A stretch of 64,000 nucleotides of DNA from Paramixta manurensis (GCF_013285385.1 NZ_CP054212.1:186001-250000), one strand, 5' to 3'. Shown: positions 24,757 through 34,115, counted from the stretch's first letter. Notes: generated from the letters alone by a model not told the origin. Numbers and translations: made by a program.

Positions 24757-25089
24757 ATGAGCACCATCGCGCTTTTCTGGGCTTTATGTGTGGTTTGTTT
24801 GGTGAATATGGCGCGTTATTTCTCTTCTCTACGCGCCCTACTGGTGGTGTTGCGCGGGTGTGATCCCTTGCTTTATCAATACGTTGATGGCGCTGGTTTT
24901 TTTACCGCGCATGGTCAACCCAGTAAACAGGTACGTTTAGTGCGCTATATTTGGGCACAACGCTATCGTGACCATCACGATGAGGAGTTTATTCGCCGTT
25001 GTGAGCGTGTACGTGGGCAGTTTTTACTGACCAGCGCGCTATGTGGATTAGTGATCATTAGCCTAATTGGCTTGGCTATTTGGCATTAA
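24757..25089 (+). CDS. uspB: Universal stress protein B
   Basis: A 110-residue inner-membrane protein with a helix at each end (ALFWALCVVCLVNMARYF near 5 and LCGLVIISLIGLAIWH at the C-terminus) and a basic cytosolic middle (QVRLVRYIWAQRYRDHHDEE). It matches enteric UspB, a sigma-S-dependent protein linked to ethanol resistance in stationary phase. The ATG at 24757 has GGGAGGG upstream; the longer open frame before it is not conserved. It is divergent from uspA and upstream of convergent pitA, as in E. coli. Confidence 0.93.
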   Translation: MSTIALFWALCVVCLVNMARYFSSLRALLVVLRGCDPLLYQYVDGAGFFTAHGQPSKQVRLVRYIWAQRYRDHHDEEFIRRCERVRGQFLLTSALCGLVIISLIGLAIWH

Positions 25090-25102
25090 AAAGTGGTGAA
25101 GC

Positions 25103-25120
25103 GGCGAGGCACGCCTCGCC
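25103..25120. terminator. Hairpin between uspB and pitA
   Basis: GGCGAGGC (25103-25110) and GCCTCGCC (25113-25120) form a perfect stem between the convergent ends of uspB and pitA. The loop is too short as drawn (2 bases), so the outer pairs would form. No T-tract was seen. Confidence 0.4.
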
Positions 25121-25149
25121 TGGAAGCCATGCCCCGCCCGAAGGTGACA

Positions 25150-26649
25150 TTACACTAGCTTTAGCGCGACCCAGTAGAGCGCGCCGGAGAGCAGAATGGA
25201 GACCGGTAAGGTCAACACCCATGCCAGCACAATGTTCTTAATGGTACGCCCTTGTACGCCGCCGCCGTCAACTAACATGGTGCCGGCAACGGAAGAAGAG
25301 AGGATATGCGTGGTTGACACCGGCATGCCGGTATAGCTGGCAATTCCGATCGAGAGTGCAGCGGTAACCTGCGCCGACATACCCTGCGCATAGGTCATGC
25401 CCTTCTTACCAATTTTCTCACCGATAGTGGTTGCGACACGACGCCAGCCCACCATAGTGCCGAGTGATAAGGCAAGCGCGACCGCCACGATAATCCATAT
25501 TGGCGCGTATTCCACGCTATTCAGTAAATCGCTCTGTAGCTTACCGAGAAAACGCTTATCATCAGCGTTGGTTTCGGGCATTTTCGCCGCTTTATCTGCG
25601 GTATCTGAAATGCACATCAGTAAGCGACGCATTTGACCACGCTGATCAACGTTCAACTGATCATAGCTTTGTAAGTTATTCAGCAAACTTTGCGCGCGCT
25701 GAATCGCCATGACGGCATGCGCGTTGTTACAGTGAAATTCCTGCGGCGTGCTGGCGACTTCTTCCGGCGTCGGCAATGCGGGCGGCGCCATCTGTACAAT
25801 ATGCGTTAACGTCGCGCTGTGCTGCTGGTAATACTGTGCGAGGTGATTCACGGCGTCGCGCGTGCGGGTAATGTCATAACCCGATGCGTTCATATTCACC
25901 ACAAAACCGGCCGGCGCCACGCCGATCAGCACCAGCATAATGAGGCCGATCCCTTTCTGACCATCATTCGCGCCATGCGAGTAACTCACCCCGATAGCTG
26001 ACACAATGAGCGCAATACGTGTCCAGAACGGCGGCTTTTTCTTGCCATCGATCTTTTCCCGGTCGGCCGGCGTCATATGGATGCGGCGACGTTTTTTGGT
26101 GCCACTCCAGTAACGGCGCAACAGAAAAATCAGCGCCCCGGCAATGATCAGACCGACAATCGGTGACAGAATCAACGACAGGAAGATATTGATCATTTTG
26201 GGAATGTTTAGCGCATCGACCACCGAAGACCCGGTCAGTAAAGCGTTGGTAAGACCGATACCGATAATTGCGCCGATTAGTGTATGGGAGCTGGAAGCGG
26301 GGAGCCCAAAATACCATGTCCCTAAGTTCCAGATAATCGCTGCGAGTAGCATGGAGAACACCATCGCTAACCCATGCGCGGAACCCACGTTGAGTAGCAG
26401 GTCAGTAGGCAGCAGATGAACGATGGCATATGCCACGCTAAGCCCGCCTAATAACACACCAAAAAAATTGAACACCCCAGCCATAACAACCGCCAACTGG
26501 GAGCGCATTGCTCGGGTATAGATCACCGTTGCTACTGCGTTGGCCGTATCATGAAAGCCGTTGATGGCTTCGTAGAATAAGACGAACAGCAGGGCAAGCA
26601 CTAATAACAGGCCGGTATGAAAATCAAGGCCAGCAAACAGATGTAGCAT
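25150..26649 (-). CDS. pitA: Low-affinity inorganic phosphate transporter PitA
   Basis: A 499-residue polytopic membrane protein of the PiT family that carries metal-phosphate with protons. The duplicated signature appears as FHDTANAVATVIYTRAM near 32 and YSHGANDGQKGIGLIM near 223. A long hydrophilic central loop (about 255-360) follows. Length equals E. coli PitA. Position beside uspB and before divergent yhiN is conserved. Besides phosphate it takes up zinc and tellurite complexes in E. coli. Confidence 0.97.
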   Translation of the reverse strand: MLHLFAGLDFHTGLLLVLALLFVLFYEAINGFHDTANAVATVIYTRAMRSQLAVVMAGVFNFFGVLLGGLSVAYAIVHLLPTDLLLNVGSAHGLAMVFSMLLAAIIWNLGTWYFGLPASSSHTLIGAIIGIGLTNALLTGSSVVDALNIPKMINIFLSLILSPIVGLIIAGALIFLLRRYWSGTKKRRRIHMTPADREKIDGKKKPPFWTRIALIVSAIGVSYSHGANDGQKGIGLIMLVLIGVAPAGFVVNMNASGYDITRTRDAVNHLAQYYQQHSATLTHIVQMAPPALPTPEEVASTPQEFHCNNAHAVMAIQRAQSLLNNLQSYDQLNVDQRGQMRRLLMCISDTADKAAKMPETNADDKRFLGKLQSDLLNSVEYAPIWIIVAVALALSLGTMVGWRRVATTIGEKIGKKGMTYAQGMSAQVTAALSIGIASYTGMPVSTTHILSSSVAGTMLVDGGGVQGRTIKNIVLAWVLTLPVSILLSGALYWVALKLV

Positions 26650-26888
26650 AAGCGTTACGCCATTTTAGAGGTCATGAACGCGGCGCATTATCCGCGACAA
26701 ACCGCGCCTGGGGAAAGAAAAATATAGACTTTTTTCATCGCGGTGAGAAAACCAGCGCCGAAGAATCGACAAAAAAGACCATAAATTAAAGAGTTATATT
26801 CCGTTACTTTTGCCGCTCTCGTGTTGCGCTGGTATCAATGGGGGCAACTCTTTACAATCAGCGCTTTGCGAGTCGCCGGGAGTGTGGT

Positions 26889-28076
26889 GTGGAAAATTAT
26901 GACGTTATCATCGTAGGCGCGGGGGCTGCGGGGTTATTCTGCGCAGCGCAGGCCGGTCAACGTGGTCGCCGCGTATTAGTGATTGATAACGGCAAAAAGG
27001 TAGGGCGCAAAATTCTGATGTCCGGCGGCGGGCGCTGTAATTTTACCAACTTATATACCGAACCGGCGGCTTACCTTTCACACAATCCGCACTTCTGTAA
27101 ATCGGCGCTGGCTCGCTATACCCAGTGGGATTTTATCGATCTGGTGACACGTCACGGTATTGCCTGGCATGAAAAAACGCTCGGCCAGTTGTTTTGCGAT
27201 GATTCCGCGCAGCAAATTGTCGACCTGTTGCTGGATGAATGTCAGCGCGGCGGCGTGACGCTGCGTTTGCGCAGCGAGATACTCAGCGTAGAGCGTGAGG
27301 AGAGTGGTCATTATTTACTACAGCTCAATGGTGCCGGGGTCAGAGCGGAAAAGCTGGTGATTGCCAGTGGCGGGCTGTCGATGCCGGGTTTAGGCGCCAC
27401 GCCGTTCGGGTACAAAATAGCTGAGCAGTTTGGATTACGCGTCTATCCAACGCGCGCCGCGCTGGTGCCTTTTACGCTACATAAACCGTTACTTGAGCAA
27501 TTGCAAACCCTCTCTGGCGTTGCGCTTCCTACCACTATTGCCGCGCAAGATGGCACGGTATTTAAAGAGGCGATGCTGTTCACCCATCGTGGTTTATCCG
27601 GACCGGCGGTGTTACAGATTTCCAGTTACTGGCAGGCGGGGGAGTTTGTCACTATCAACCTTTCGCCTGAACAGGAGCTGGCGACGTTTATTGATCAGCA
27701 ACGGCAGGAACATCCGAACCAGAGCCTAAAGAATACCCTGGCGAAGCCGCTGCCTAAGCGTTTGGTGGATGTTCTACAAACCTTGGGTGTGGTGCCGGAA
27801 GTCACCTTAAAACAGCTTAATAGCCGACAGCAGAGTGAGCTGGTCACCACGTTACATCAGTGGCGCGTGCAGCCAAATGGCACCGAAGGCTATCGCACCG
27901 CAGAAGTGACGCTGGGCGGTGTGGATACCACCCAGCTCTCCTCGAAAACTATGGAGGCGCGTGAGGTGCCAGGTCTGTACTTTATTGGCGAGGTGGTGGA
28001 TGTTACCGGCTGGCTGGGTGGGTATAACTTCCAGTGGGCCTGGAGTTCCGCCTGGGCGTGTGGGCAGGCCGTGTAG
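26889..28076 (+). CDS. yhiN: FAD-dependent oxidoreductase YhiN (HI0933 family)
   Basis: About 395 residues. A dinucleotide-binding start VIIVGAGAAGLFCAAQAG is followed by NGKKVGRKILMSGGGRCNFTN (near 36), the hallmark of the HI0933/YhiN flavoprotein family, and C-terminal FIGEVVDVTGWLGGYNFQWA. A GTG at 26889 (VENYDVII) with GGGAG upstream is the likely start; a longer frame from 26838 adds non-conserved residues. The physiological reaction is unknown. The gene is divergent from pitA, as in E. coli. Confidence 0.92.
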   Translation: MENYDVIIVGAGAAGLFCAAQAGQRGRRVLVIDNGKKVGRKILMSGGGRCNFTNLYTEPAAYLSHNPHFCKSALARYTQWDFIDLVTRHGIAWHEKTLGQLFCDDSAQQIVDLLLDECQRGGVTLRLRSEILSVEREESGHYLLQLNGAGVRAEKLVIASGGLSMPGLGATPFGYKIAEQFGLRVYPTRAALVPFTLHKPLLEQLQTLSGVALPTTIAAQDGTVFKEAMLFTHRGLSGPAVLQISSYWQAGEFVTINLSPEQELATFIDQQRQEHPNQSLKNTLAKPLPKRLVDVLQTLGVVPEVTLKQLNSRQQSELVTTLHQWRVQPNGTEGYRTAEVTLGGVDTTQLSSKTMEAREVPGLYFIGEVVDVTGWLGGYNFQWAWSSAWACGQAV

Positions 28077-28181
28077 CTGATGTGAACCGACAATAAAGCT
28101 TTCAGTAGCGCTGAAAAGGAATACGATGAACGTAACGGAAAGCGAGTAAGGCCGACCAGAGGAGGGACTAACGTTACTCCG

Positions 28182-28598
28182 CTATTTAACCCAGTCTTCC
28201 AGCGTTAGACCCGGCACCCGCTCAAACTCTCTCACATTATTGGTGACCAGCACGGCACCGGCGGCGATAGCATGCCCGGCAATTGCTGTGTCGTTCTGGC
28301 CGATCGGCGTGCCGGCCATTCGCAGCGCGACCCTGATATCCGTGGTGGCGTCCACCGCGGCGCGATCCCAGGGCAGGACGGCATCAAGACGGGCGCAGAA
28401 CGCGTCAACCAGCGGGATGTGTCGTGGCGAAGCCTTTGAACCGGTGGCGCCGAAGCGCATCTCGGAGTAGGTAATGGCCGAGATCACGATGCGCCGGTTG
28501 CGCAGTACCGCCTGCTCCAGGCGCTTAAGTACGGTTTCCGGTTGCTCGCGCATGATGAACGAACAGATACAGGTGTCGAGCATGTAAATTTTGTTCAC
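28182..28598 (-). CDS. vapC: VapC-type PIN-domain ribonuclease toxin
   Basis: A 138-residue PIN-domain protein. Acidic active-site residues are in MLDTCICSFIM (D8), ISAITYSEMRFG near 40 (E), and GTPIGQNDTAIAGHAIAAG near 96 (D), with a final VLVTNNVREFERVPG. This is the enteric VapC type that cleaves initiator tRNA. It starts with GTG at 28598, which overlaps the vapB stop (GTGA), so translation is coupled. All catalytic positions appear intact. Confidence 0.93.
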   Translation of the reverse strand: MNKIYMLDTCICSFIMREQPETVLKRLEQAVLRNRRIVISAITYSEMRFGATGSKASPRHIPLVDAFCARLDAVLPWDRAAVDATTDIRVALRMAGTPIGQNDTAIAGHAIAAGAVLVTNNVREFERVPGLTLEDWVK

Positions 28599-28825
28599 AG
28601 GTCAAATCGTCCTTCATCGCTAACAACGTCCTCACGCTCCGTCATAAAGTCTGAATCGGCCTTTTCCAGCTGCACGAACGAGCCCCAGGTCGGCCGCACG
28701 GGGCGCAGGATAATGCTGTCCCCTTCCCGGACAATTTCCAGCTCGCTCACCCCCTCAAAATCCATGTCGCGGGGTAGACGGATGGCGCGGTTATTGCCGT
28801 TTTTAAAAATAGAAACTGTTCGCAT
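28595..28825 (-). CDS. vapB: VapB antitoxin, AbrB-type
   Basis: A 76-residue protein with the swapped-hairpin DNA-binding fold at the N-terminus: MRTVSIFKNGNNRAIRLPRD then GVSELEIVREGDSIILRP. The C-terminal tail (LEKADSDFMTEREDVV) binds the toxin. It precedes vapC with a 4-bp overlap, in the usual order. It should neutralise VapC and autorepress through the palindromic sites upstream. Confidence 0.92.
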   Translation of the reverse strand: MRTVSIFKNGNNRAIRLPRDMDFEGVSELEIVREGDSIILRPVRPTWGSFVQLEKADSDFMTEREDVVSDEGRFDL

Positions 28826-28895
28826 GGATTTTCCTCATATGCTGAGCGTGCCAGGGAGTATTCCCGCATAGGTGAAGTATAGGCTTATGAAATTA

Positions 28896-28938
28896 GCTTG
28901 TATATGCTAGGTATATGCAGATGTCATGCATATGGCCA
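28896..28938 (-). promoter_or_regulatory. VapB operator repeats
   Basis: Upstream of vapB, GTATATGC occurs twice as a direct repeat (28900-28907, 28911-28918). ATATGCA (28913-28919) forms a perfect inverted repeat with TGCATAT (28927-28933) across 7 bp. Such repeated half-sites are expected for VapBC autorepression. Binding is inferred. Confidence 0.5.
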
Positions 28939-29279
28939 GGTCATGCCTATCCATCACTCTCTCTTTTTCATTGCAGATCTGAAAAAAGGTCGTTCCGGAG
29001 CTTCCTAACTTAGCGTCAGAATTACGATTCGGGGAGGGAGATAGGTCTGACAATCCATTGTTTGCCTCACGGGTAAGTACTTAATGCAACTACAAACTTT
29101 TTTGCTGAAAAATAACCCTAAGCTACAAACTTTATTGTCGATCCACAAAAGTTTCATAACCATAAACCGGCCAGATGTGTAGGGCCACGCTCGAATTTGC
29201 GCTTTCCTCTCCTGTAACTATCCTTAAGTTTCGCGCCTAAGTTTACCCCCTCTGAAACCGGCTTATGGGATAAGATGCT
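28939..29279 (+). other. Intergenic region upstream of aspT
   Basis: This 341-bp region lies between the vapBC promoter and aspT. AT-rich stretches with two related pieces, CTACAAACTTTTTTGC (29089-29104) and CTACAAACTTTATTGT (29124-29139), form an imperfect direct repeat and may be an operator or promoter element for aspT. No gene or terminator was found. Confidence 0.35.
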
Positions 29280-30971
29280 ATGAACTGGCTCCACGAAATT
29301 TTCCGGCTATCACCAGAACTTGCCCTTTTTCTCTCCCTTGCCATCGGTACGTGGGTTGGTCAATTCAGACTCGGCGCTTTCCAGTTAGGTGGAGTCGCAG
29401 GCGCTCTGTTGATCGCGGTATTGATTAGCCAGGTTGGCGTAACTATTGATAGCGGGATCAAAAATGTTTTGTTCGCCCTGTTTATCTATGCGGTAGGTTT
29501 TGACAGCGGGCCTAAATTCTTCTCCTCCCTGGGTCGCAAGACATTGCGCGAAGTCGCGCTGGCGCTGGTACTGGTCTGCAGCTCACTGCTGACTTTGGTT
29601 ATCATGGCGAAAGCCTTTTCGCTGGATAAAGGAATCACGGCGGGCATCGCCGCCGGTGCGCTGACCCAATCGGCCATTATTGGCACCGCCAGCGCGGCAA
29701 TCAGCAAACTCAATCTCGACCCGGCGCAGATCCAGCAAATGCAGGGCAACGTGGCGGTGGGCTATGCCGTGACTTATATCTTCGGCTCGCTGGGGGCGAT
29801 CATTATTTGTGTGAACATTCTGCCGAAAATAATGGGGCGTTCAATCCGTGATGATGCCTTAAAGGCAGAACTGGAGTTGTTGCAAGGCGCGCCGTTACTC
29901 GCGGCAGGACAAGCGCCAGCGCTGCCCGGTATTGTCGGACGCGTATTTCTCGCCGGTCCGGCCGAAGGCCAGCGTGTTGAGGAACTGGAGGCGTTAGCCG
30001 ACCCGGCTTCTCCCGTCACGCTGGAACGTTTGAAGCGCGGCGATGAAGTGATTACCGTCACGCCAGATTTGCAATTGATGAAAGAGGATGTCTTGCTGCT
30101 GGTGGGACGACGCAGTGGGATCATCGTCCTCGCGGCGCATCTCGGTAAGGAACTGGCCGCAGAACAGGGGCCTGATCTGGTGATGCAAACCAGCGATGCG
30201 CTGTTAGCGAATCCGGCTTTTATCGGTAAACGGATCGCAGAGCTACGCACCCAACTCTCCCCGGATGTTCGCCACGGCATTTATGTCATCTCGCTTAAGC
30301 GAGGTGAAACGACCTTGCCGATTAAAGATGACACCGTTATTGAACACAACGATGTCGTCTCGTTATTTGGGAGCGAGCAGGATATTCAACGTGCGGTAGC
30401 GCTGGCCGGACCGCCGCTAGTGAAAAGTATTAAAAGCGATCTGTTATTCCATGGATTGGGTATTTCCGTGGGGCTATTAATTGGTCTGATTGTCGTTCGC
30501 TTGGGCGCCGTACCTCTCACGCTGGGCAGCGGCGGTGGCGCACTGTTATCCGGTCTACTTTTTGGTTGGTATCAGGCGCGAAAACCACTGAAAGGTAACC
30601 TGCCTTCCGCCGCCTCGGCGCTGCTGCGTGATCTCGGGCTGGCGGGGTTTGTCGCGGTTGTCGGCCTGCAATCGGGACTGCAAGCGGTGGAAACCGTCCG
30701 CACGAATGGCCTTTCGGTATTTTTGATTGGCGTGGTAGTGACGGTGGTACCGTTAATGGTCACGTTATTCATTGGTCGTTATCTTCTTCGTTATGACAAT
30801 ACGGCGATTTTTGCCGGTGCGTTATCCGGTACGCGCAGCGCCAACCCGGCCTTCGGTGAGATTTTGGATAAAGCGGGTAATGCCATCCCAACTGCGTCTT
30901 TTGCCGTCACTTACGGTCTTGCCAATGTTTTTCTCACGCTATTAGGGCCTTTGATTGTTGCTCTGGTCTAA
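29280..30971 (+). CDS. aspT: Aspartate:alanine antiporter AspT
   Basis: A 563-residue inner-membrane protein of the aspartate:alanine exchanger family. Two hydrophobic halves (about 1-185 and 385-563) flank a hydrophilic central domain of about 200 residues with two RCK_C-like modules (GRVFLAGPAEGQRVEELE and GKRIAELRTQLSPDVR), the layout of AspT. Conserved helices include YAVGFDSGPKFFSSLGR near 75 and LSGTRSANPAFGEILDKAG near 518. It exchanges aspartate for alanine and creates a proton motive force when paired with AspD. aspD follows after 33 bp. Confidence 0.9.
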   Translation: MNWLHEIFRLSPELALFLSLAIGTWVGQFRLGAFQLGGVAGALLIAVLISQVGVTIDSGIKNVLFALFIYAVGFDSGPKFFSSLGRKTLREVALALVLVCSSLLTLVIMAKAFSLDKGITAGIAAGALTQSAIIGTASAAISKLNLDPAQIQQMQGNVAVGYAVTYIFGSLGAIIICVNILPKIMGRSIRDDALKAELELLQGAPLLAAGQAPALPGIVGRVFLAGPAEGQRVEELEALADPASPVTLERLKRGDEVITVTPDLQLMKEDVLLLVGRRSGIIVLAAHLGKELAAEQGPDLVMQTSDALLANPAFIGKRIAELRTQLSPDVRHGIYVISLKRGETTLPIKDDTVIEHNDVVSLFGSEQDIQRAVALAGPPLVKSIKSDLLFHGLGISVGLLIGLIVVRLGAVPLTLGSGGGALLSGLLFGWYQARKPLKGNLPSAASALLRDLGLAGFVAVVGLQSGLQAVETVRTNGLSVFLIGVVVTVVPLMVTLFIGRYLLRYDNTAIFAGALSGTRSANPAFGEILDKAGNAIPTASFAVTYGLANVFLTLLGPLIVALV

Positions 30972-31004
30972 ACCCGCCATCCTATTACCATGGAGCGAAC
31001 TCCT

Positions 31005-32624
31005 ATGCCAAATCCTTACGAAAAGTACGCCGCTCTCAGCCCTTTTGAACTGAAAGATGCGTTAATTGAGTTGGCTTCAAGTAAAGCCGATCGCTTAATG
31101 CTGAATGCAGGACGCGGTAACCCAAACTTCCTTGCCACTCTACCGCGCCGTGCATTTTGGCGCTTAGGGTTATTCTCGGTCGCGGAAGCCGAGCTCTCAT
31201 ACTCCTATCTACCGCACGGGATTGGAGGATTACCACGTATTGAAGGCATTGAAGCGCGTTTCGATACGTTTCTTTCCGACAATCATGACCAGCCAGGCGT
31301 GGCATTTCTTTCCCGTGCCGTGAGTTACGTTCGCGATCAATTAGGCTTATCCGCTTCGGCGTTTTTGCATGAGATGGTGGAGGGCATATTAGGTGTAAAT
31401 TATCCTGAACCGCCGCGCATGTTAAAGGTCAGTGAGAAGATCACGCGGGAATATATTGTTAAGGAGATGATTGGCGGGCTGATCTCCGCCGAAGATGTGG
31501 ATCTCTTTGCCGTGGAGGGTGGTACGGCGGCAATGACCTATCTATTTAATACCTTGCGTACTAATAGCTTGGTAAAAGCGGGTGACAAAGTCGCGATGGG
31601 CTCGCCAATTTTTACACCCTATATCGAAATTCCGCAGCTTGAAGATTATCAGCTTGAAACCGTAATGGTGCATGCATCACCAGATGAAAATTGGCAGTAT
31701 CCCGATAGCGAACTGGATAAGTTACTCGATCCGGCGGTGAAGGTTTTCTTCTGTGTTAACCCCAGTAATCCGGCCTCGGTGAAAATGGACCAACGTAGTT
31801 TAGATAAAATGGCCGCTATTATTCAGCAGCGCCCTGATTTGATTATTTTAACCGATGATGTCTACGGCACCTTTGCCAATGACTTTCAGTCACTATTTGC
31901 TACCTGCCCGCAAAATACCATCCTGGTTTATTCGTTCTCAAAATATTTTGGCGCCACAGGCTGGCGGCTGGGCGTTATTGCCACTCACCGGAACAATATT
32001 ATTGACGGTAAAATTGCGCAACTCAGCAGCGCAGAGAAAAAGCGGCTCAATGCGCGTTATTTCTCGCTAACCCCAGACGTGCCTGCTTTGCGCTTCCTTG
32101 ATCGGGTGGTTGCCGACAGTCGCAGTGTGGCGCTGAACCACACCGCAGGCTTATCAACGCCGCAACAGGTGCAGATGGTGCTGTTTAGCCTGTTTGCGCT
32201 GATGGATGGTGATAATGGCTACAAGTCGGCGGTGAAACAACTTATCCGTCGTCGCCAGGCGGTGCTTTATCGGGAACTGGGGATTGTTCATTCAGATAAT
32301 GAAGAGTCGGTCGATTACTATACGTTGCTGGATATGGAAACCATTTCGCGACAAATCTATGGCGATAAGTTTGCTGCCTGGGTGAAAAAAAACATAGTTC
32401 CCACCGAGTTATTGTTCAAAATTGCCGAAGAAACCGGCATTGTCATGTTACCTGGCACCGGATTTGGTACCCAAAAACCAGCGGGGCGGATTTCGTTAGC
32501 CAATCTCAATGAATACGAATATGCCGCGATCGGCAAAGCGTTGCGCGGGATGCTGGAACAGTATTTTGACATTTATTCACAAGGGGTTAAAACCAAAGGG
32601 ACGCGAAAACCTAAAGCGAAATGA
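31005..32624 (+). CDS. aspD: Aspartate 4-decarboxylase (bifunctional aminotransferase)
   Basis: A 539-residue PLP enzyme that beta-decarboxylates L-aspartate to L-alanine and CO2. It contains RLMLNAGRGNPNFLATLPR near 34, FCVNPSNPASVKM near 252, and the PLP-lysine motif YSFSKYFGATGWRLG near 312. These match the aspartate 4-decarboxylase branch of aminotransferase class I. The ATG at 31005 has GGAG upstream; 30990 is an alternative five codons earlier. With aspT it makes a two-gene operon: AspT brings in aspartate, AspD consumes a proton, alanine leaves. This supports acid tolerance and energy gain. Confidence 0.93.
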   Translation: MPNPYEKYAALSPFELKDALIELASSKADRLMLNAGRGNPNFLATLPRRAFWRLGLFSVAEAELSYSYLPHGIGGLPRIEGIEARFDTFLSDNHDQPGVAFLSRAVSYVRDQLGLSASAFLHEMVEGILGVNYPEPPRMLKVSEKITREYIVKEMIGGLISAEDVDLFAVEGGTAAMTYLFNTLRTNSLVKAGDKVAMGSPIFTPYIEIPQLEDYQLETVMVHASPDENWQYPDSELDKLLDPAVKVFFCVNPSNPASVKMDQRSLDKMAAIIQQRPDLIILTDDVYGTFANDFQSLFATCPQNTILVYSFSKYFGATGWRLGVIATHRNNIIDGKIAQLSSAEKKRLNARYFSLTPDVPALRFLDRVVADSRSVALNHTAGLSTPQQVQMVLFSLFALMDGDNGYKSAVKQLIRRRQAVLYRELGIVHSDNEESVDYYTLLDMETISRQIYGDKFAAWVKKNIVPTELLFKIAEETGIVMLPGTGFGTQKPAGRISLANLNEYEYAAIGKALRGMLEQYFDIYSQGVKTKGTRKPKAK

Positions 32625-32719
32625 TAGGGGATAAAGGTGGTAACTTCCCGCCACCGCAACCGTTCGATTCCGGCGGCGGGAAAAGTATTAGCAACCGAGT
32701 CGAGGCGTCACTTGCATCG

Positions 32720-33187
32720 CTATGAACCACAATACAGGATAGGCATAGTACCGCGCTGCACAATATAACCTCCATCGCTTTGCCTGATAAAATCATACGT
32801 TGATGAAGCGCCCACTGTGATGCTAAAAGCCGAGAGTAGCCGTTTGGTGGTCTCATCTGGCGTATTATCTTCCATTTTCTTTTCTATTTTAGTGCTGGTC
32901 ATAAACACGGTGCTATTCGAGCGTTGCAGATTTACCCTAACCCAGCGGTTAATGGTACTCACCGGCTTATCATCCTCGAAAACTTTTCCATTAATTAAAA
33001 TACTACCATTGCGATCATGCAGGGTATTAATAAGGACTCCTTTTAGTGTTAAATTACCATTGATGACCTCCACGTTACCGTAACACTCGATAGGCACATT
33101 GCTATGTTTATGGCGAACATAGAAGTAGCTGGCGATCGACACCAGTAGTAGAAGTGTGGATGATATGATGAGAGATTTAGTCTTCAT
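32720..33187 (-). CDS. FidL-like membrane protein
   Basis: A 155-residue protein from MKTKSLIISSTLLLLVSIAS at 33187. It has one N-terminal helix, then a periplasmic domain (CYGNVEVINGNLTLKGVLIN near 34, NGKVFEDDKPVSTINRWVRV near 65). The pattern and its place directly after a ToxR/CadC-type regulator match FidL of the Salmonella SPI-3 marT-fidL pair. It overlaps the regulator gene by 11 bp. FidL-like partners are thought to modulate the membrane-bound regulator, but the mechanism is not established. A single cysteine lies at each end (CYGN and YCGS). Confidence 0.72.
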   Translation of the reverse strand: MKTKSLIISSTLLLLVSIASYFYVRHKHSNVPIECYGNVEVINGNLTLKGVLINTLHDRNGSILINGKVFEDDKPVSTINRWVRVNLQRSNSTVFMTSTKIEKKMEDNTPDETTKRLLSAFSITVGASSTYDFIRQSDGGYIVQRGTMPILYCGS

Positions 33188-34115
33188 TTTTAGAGTAATA
33201 TTTTGATGTGCAATATTTTTTAGATGATAAACTGCCGCTAAAACGGCACTGGATGACACTCAATTGCGTTGAATAAAGATAACTGGTAATGAAAACGTTA
33301 TTCAGGCGAGAGCAATCAAACTGCGTTTTTTGCGCATACTTTTTTTGCTTATCAAAAACGACAGCATTGGCGTTGTAATAAAAATTACAGCCATCTTTAT
33401 CTAATGCCATCTTTTGGTAACCAAAAGCAAAATTATGTGACTGATAATTTTCCCATGTTTGAGAGAAAATCATAACGGCAGAAATAACCATGCCCATAAA
33501 ATAGATGACTGGCCAGGTTTTTTGCGCGTAATAGCGTAACGTTTTCTCTTTTCGTTCACGTTGTTGGGGGTTATTTTGTGGTTCCTGAATAACCGGTAAA
33601 GGTTCTGTTTCTGTATTACTGATGACTTCCACTATTGATGGCGGTGGAATAGCCTTCTCAAAATGAGAATGCGACTCTCTATCTTTACGATCGTCTTGCG
33701 GCCTCTCAATCACCAGCGACGGTTGCTGAATATCCTCTGTGGGCGCCTCTCCTTCCAGTGTGATAGTCACATGCTCCGGGATCTTTAGTCCACGCCGTGG
33801 AATAGTACGAATGATATCGTTTTCCAAACCGGCATCTTTAAGAACCCGACGCAGTGTTAAAATACATTGATAGAAGGCATTGGTTGAGACATGGGCGTGC
33901 CGATCTCCCCAGCCTTGTTTAATCAGTTCGCTCTGCGAGACGATTTCAGGCTGGTTAATGATAAGTTCGAACAAGCAGCAACTCGCAGGATGAAATAGAC
34001 TGAACTCCTGCTGGGTATGCCGGGCGATTACTTTGTTTCGGGCGAGCCAAAATTCGACCTTACCATTTATAAGGTAATACTGCCATTCTTTGTGTTTATT
34101 CAAAAACACCCCCAA
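33177..34115 (-). CDS. MarT/CadC-like membrane-bound winged-helix regulator
   Basis: A 312-residue ToxR-like regulator. An N-terminal OmpR-type winged helix (about 18-112) includes SCCLFELIINQPEIVSQSEL and ILTLRRVLKDAGLENDIIRT. A linker with many charged residues follows, then one membrane helix at about 204-222 (WPVIYFMGMVISAVMIFSQTW), then a small periplasmic domain with three cysteines. Such proteins bind DNA while anchored in the membrane. The start is a TTG at 34115 or a GTG at 34109; the true one is uncertain. The fidL-like gene overlaps its 3' end. It reads in the same direction as the fimbrial genes upstream and is a likely regulator of them, by inference. Confidence 0.8.
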   Translation of the reverse strand: MGVFLNKHKEWQYYLINGKVEFWLARNKVIARHTQQEFSLFHPASCCLFELIINQPEIVSQSELIKQGWGDRHAHVSTNAFYQCILTLRRVLKDAGLENDIIRTIPRRGLKIPEHVTITLEGEAPTEDIQQPSLVIERPQDDRKDRESHSHFEKAIPPPSIVEVISNTETEPLPVIQEPQNNPQQRERKEKTLRYYAQKTWPVIYFMGMVISAVMIFSQTWENYQSHNFAFGYQKMALDKDGCNFYYNANAVVFDKQKKYAQKTQFDCSRLNNVFITSYLYSTQLSVIQCRFSGSLSSKKYCTSKYYSKNED

